A stretch of 64,000 nucleotides of DNA, taken from assembly GCF_014873145.1 (NCBI RefSeq), contig NZ_JADBEK010000001.1, positions 11,656,001 through 11,720,000 on the forward strand, in the 5' to 3' direction. How positions within the stretch are numbered: position 1 is the first letter of the stretch; each line of letters starts with the position of its first letter. Position numbers and translations under genes: made by a program. This document shows positions 61,592 through 64,000 of this stretch, piece by piece. The notes beneath the pieces were generated by a model. It saw nothing but the letters and a program-made list of their open reading frames with translations. It was not told where the DNA came from and made no database searches. Origin of the DNA: Nonomuraea angiospora (GTDB taxonomy: Bacteria > Actinomycetota > Actinomycetes > Streptosporangiales > Streptosporangiaceae).

Positions 61592-63246
61592 GCGAGCTGA
61601 ACGCCGTGCCCAAGGCCATCGCCGGCCCGTCGACTTTCCTCGACGACCGCCTGGGCGGGGCCAATTTCCTCAAGCGCAACCTGCGCAAGATCTTCCCGGA
61701 CCACTGGTCGTTCCTGCTGGGTGAGATCGCGCTCTACTCGTTCGTCATCCTGCTGCTGACCGGTACGTTCCTGACGTTCTGGTTCAAGCCGAGCATGATG
61801 GAGGTCGCCTACGACGGCTCGTACGCGCCACTCAAGGGCGTCATGATGTCGGAGGCCTACGCGTCGTCGCTGGAGATCAGCTTCGACGTCCGGGGTGGTC
61901 TGCTCATCCGGCAGATGCACCACTGGGCGGCCCTGATGTTCGTGGCCGGCATGATGGTCCACATGCTGCGGGTGTTCTTCACGGGCGCCTACCGCAAGCC
62001 GCGCGAGCTCAACTGGATCATCGGCGTCCTGCTGCTGACGCTGGCGCTCGCCGAGGGCCTGACCGGCTACTCGCTCCCCGACGACCTGCTCTCCGGCGCC
62101 GGTCTGCGGATCACCGAGGGCGTGGCGATCTCGCTGCCGCTGGTCGGCACGTACATCACGTTCTTCCTGTTCGGCGGGGAATATCCGGGTGAGGATGTCA
62201 TCGCCCGGTTCTACTCGCTGCACATCCTGCTCATCCCGGGCATCCTGCTGGCGCTCATCTCGGCTCACATGGTGCTCATGTGGGTGCAGAAGCACACGCA
62301 GATGCCGGGCAAGGCTCGCAACAACCACAACGTGGTGGGCGCGCCGTTCTACCCGGCCTTCATGCTGAAGGCGGGGGCGTACTTCCTGTTCACGCTGGCC
62401 ACGGTGGCGGGTCTGGCGACGTTCACCCAGATCAACCCGATCTGGCTGTTCGGCCCCTACACGCCCGCGGACATCTCGGCGGGTTCGCAGCCCGACTTCT
62501 ACATGGGCTTCCTCGAAGGCGCGCTGCGCATCATGGTGCCGTGGGAGATCAACCTCTTCGGCACGGCCCATGCGGGCACCCTGCCGCTGAGCGTGATCAT
62601 CCCGGCGCTGGTGCCGATGGGCATCATCATGACGGGCCTGGCGCTCTATCCGTTCCTCGAACGCTGGGTGACGGGCGACAACCGCGAGCACCACATCGCG
62701 GACCGGCCGCGCAACAACCCGCACCGCACCTCGATCGGCATGGCGGCCATCGCGTTCTACGGCGTGCTGTGGCTGCTGGGCGCCAACGACGAGATCTCGG
62801 CGAACTTCCACGTCAGCCTCAACGTGACGACGTACGCCGGGCGGGTGCTGATCTTCGTCGCGCCGGCGCTGGCGTACATCATCACCTACCGCATCTGCCT
62901 CGGCCTGCAGCGCTCCGACGCCGCGGTCGTCTCGCACGGTGTGGAGTCGGGCGTCATCAAGCGGCTGCCGCACGGTGAGTTCATCGAGGTCCACACGCCG
63001 CCGTCGGACGACATCGAGGCCCACATGCGGGGCAAGGAGCCGGTGGCGATGCTGCCGGTGGCCGAGGACACCGCGGGCATCCCGCCGAAGGGCATGCGCG
63101 GTCCGCTCGGCAAGCTGCGCGCTCGCATGTCGAAGGCGTACGGCGGGGAGAAGATCCCGCTGGACGACGGGCACGGACACGGGCACGAGGAAGAGCACGC
63201 CGCCATCGGCTCCGGTGGCGAGGACGACCGCAGCCTCACGCACTGA
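61588..63246 (+). CDS. qcrB: Cytochrome b subunit of the bc1 complex
   Basis: A 552-residue menaquinol-binding subunit with eight helices and two haems b. Ligand helices show RQMHHWAALMFVAGMMVHMLRVF in part and RFYSLHILLIPGILLALISAHMV in part. The Qo-site motif appears as PWEINLFG (PEWY-equivalent region), and the GLTGYSLPDDLLSG loop is also conserved. A C-terminal cytosolic extension of about 110 residues, His/Asp-rich near the end (DDGHGHGHEEEH), is longer than in proteobacteria, as usual for actinobacteria. It closes the operon before a hairpin terminator. Confidence 0.97.
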   Translation: MSELNAVPKAIAGPSTFLDDRLGGANFLKRNLRKIFPDHWSFLLGEIALYSFVILLLTGTFLTFWFKPSMMEVAYDGSYAPLKGVMMSEAYASSLEISFDVRGGLLIRQMHHWAALMFVAGMMVHMLRVFFTGAYRKPRELNWIIGVLLLTLALAEGLTGYSLPDDLLSGAGLRITEGVAISLPLVGTYITFFLFGGEYPGEDVIARFYSLHILLIPGILLALISAHMVLMWVQKHTQMPGKARNNHNVVGAPFYPAFMLKAGAYFLFTLATVAGLATFTQINPIWLFGPYTPADISAGSQPDFYMGFLEGALRIMVPWEINLFGTAHAGTLPLSVIIPALVPMGIIMTGLALYPFLERWVTGDNREHHIADRPRNNPHRTSIGMAAIAFYGVLWLLGANDEISANFHVSLNVTTYAGRVLIFVAPALAYIITYRICLGLQRSDAAVVSHGVESGVIKRLPHGEFIEVHTPPSDDIEAHMRGKEPVAMLPVAEDTAGIPPKGMRGPLGKLRARMSKAYGGEKIPLDDGHGHGHEEEHAAIGSGGEDDRSLTH

Positions 63247-63270
63247 CACCACCTCTTCGCCACACACGGC

Positions 63271-63303
63271 ACGGGCCCGGACGACACGTTCGTCCGGGCC
63301 CGT
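63271..63303. terminator. Hairpin terminator after qcrB
   Basis: ACGGGCCCGGACGA (63271-63284) pairs perfectly with TCGTCCGGGCCCGT (63290-63303) around a CACGT loop. No T-tract follows. Confidence 0.85.
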
Positions 63304-63642
63304 CGCCGTCTTCGCCCCTGGGCGCGGGGAAGGCGGGTGCCGTGCCTGGGATCCGCGGGCGCGCCCGGCCGGGGCGGGGAACGCCGTCACAGGCGCTCTC
63401 GCGAGGTGACGGGCGTGGCTGAGAGAGGTGACGGACCCCGGCCGAAGGCGCGGCAGGGAGGTGGCGGACCCCGGCCGACGGCGCGGTTGGCAGGCGGGCC
63501 TGCCAGAAGGCGGCGCGGCCGGGAGCCGGGAAGTCGCGCCGGTCGCGGGCGCTCAGCCCGAGAGGTCCCGAGGCGGAGCGGCGGCGGGCACGCCGTGCTG
63601 AGCGCCGGGACGGGTCAGCCCGTGTGGGTCAGCCCGTGTGGG
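63304..63642. other. Noncoding stretch with short duplications
   Basis: I see no gene. About 63430-63490 contains a near-duplicate (GGTGACGGACCCCGGCCGA and GGTGGCGGACCCCGGCCGA). From 63612 a 14-bp unit GGGTCAGCCCGTGT occurs twice and a third partial copy runs into the end of the Lrp-type gene. Confidence 0.75.
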
Positions 63643-63650
63643 TCAGTCGG
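63612..63650. repeat. 14-bp tandem repeat at the end of the Lrp-type gene
   Basis: GGGTCAGCCCGTGT at 63612-63625 and 63626-63639, then GGGTCAGTCGG at 63640, which contains the stop codon of the converging gene (TCA on this strand). Each copy repeats the stop triplet. Confidence 0.9.
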
Positions 63651-63930
63651 CCTCGGGGAAGCCGATGGAGAAGGCGGCGTCCAGGTCGTGCTTGGAGTAG
63701 GCGCGGAAGGCGATGTGCGTCTCCGTGTGCAGCACGCCGGCCACCTTGTTGATCCGCCCGGGGACCACCTCGGCGATCTCCTCGTACGCCGCCACCCGCA
63801 CCATCGCCAGCAGGTCGTATTCGCCGGTGATGGAGTAGACCTCGCTGACGCCCTGGATCTCGGCGATCGTCTGGGCGACCTCCGGGATCCGGTCTACCTC
63901 TGCATTGATGTGGACGATAGCCGTGACCAT
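63643..63930 (-). CDS. Stand-alone Lrp/AsnC ligand-binding (RAM) domain protein
   Basis: A 95-residue protein with only the amino-acid-sensing part of Lrp regulators: VTAIVHINAEVDRIPEVAQTIAEI in part, YSITGEYDLLAMVRV with the conserved G-x-x-D-L turn, and INKVAGVLHTETHIAFRAYSK in part. No HTH is encoded. Such proteins occur near trpD in actinobacteria; they may modulate full-length Lrp proteins or sense amino acids. The ATG is at 63930 and no clear promoter is visible before the window ends. Confidence 0.92.
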   Translation of the reverse strand: MVTAIVHINAEVDRIPEVAQTIAEIQGVSEVYSITGEYDLLAMVRVAAYEEIAEVVPGRINKVAGVLHTETHIAFRAYSKHDLDAAFSIGFPEAD

Positions 63931-64000
63931 GCATCAACTCTATCGTTTCACCTCAAAGGTCGCCCCTCCCGATTGCGGAGCTGATCAAGGTGGCGGTACG

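Overview
The window is high-GC DNA (GTG starts, ATGA/GTGA/TGATG stop-start overlaps, few gaps) from an actinobacterium. The respiratory genes (ctaC-ctaD-ctaF, ctaE-qcrC-qcrA-qcrB), a Mycobacterium-like adenosine kinase next to an erpA-type gene, a pspA-pspAA-htpX-pspAB operon and the cobalamin genes all fit Actinomycetota. The accessory content suggests Streptosporangiales (Nonomuraea-like). That placement is inference, because no 16S gene is present.

Layout. 1-3.2 kb: cobalamin genes (cobS start, cobU with an extra N-terminal domain, an SCO2322-like surface protein) with an ABC ATPase. 3.2-6 kb: aldo/keto reductase, a membrane-tethered SUKH-type protein and a DUF3043-like membrane protein. 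6-8.6 kb: envelope-stress operon pspA-pspAA-htpX-pspAB. 8.6-10.7 kb: a DUF998-hydrolase fusion and a SIMPL-domain protein. 10.9-17.6 kb: an eight-gene minus-strand cluster with two Nif11-like small proteins, two alpha/beta hydrolases, two zinc alcohol dehydrogenases, a VioB-type ferritin-like protein and an unknown protein. 17.7-25.5 kb: sugar nucleotidyltransferase, membrane protein, a one-module polyketide synthase (KS-AT-ACP), an MmyB-type regulator and a LuxR-type ATPase lacking its DNA-binding domain.

25.6-34.7 kb: eight minus-strand genes with gaps of at most 16 bp. They join a partner-switching set (SpoIIE phosphatase, anti-sigma-type ATPase, two STAS proteins) to a GlgX debranching enzyme, a DJ-1/AGE-like fusion, a ThDP decarboxylase-like enzyme and a DJ-1 protein. 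Divergent from it, 34.9-39 kb holds a receiver-thioredoxin-reductase-like fusion, a cyclic-nucleotide-domain histidine kinase and an IS701-like transposase gene. This 13-kb stretch and the Nif11 cluster are the best candidates for undescribed systems. 39-47 kb: two GMC oxidoreductases with a double EthD protein, a Tat-exported bicovalent flavoenzyme, and a TetR regulator with two matching operators facing an NmrA-like gene and a hydrolase.

47.2-64 kb is core metabolism: nadA, erpA-like, adoK, a CBS protein, a TusA/cysteine desulfurase pair, ctaCDF, an L,D-transpeptidase, about 1 kb of tandem repeats, trpD, a receiver-like protein, ctaE-qcrCAB and a stand-alone Lrp ligand-binding domain. A recurring peculiarity is short tandem duplication spanning stop codons, mostly where genes converge (924-1017, 10711-10861, 25494-25533, 47162-47265, 63612-63650).
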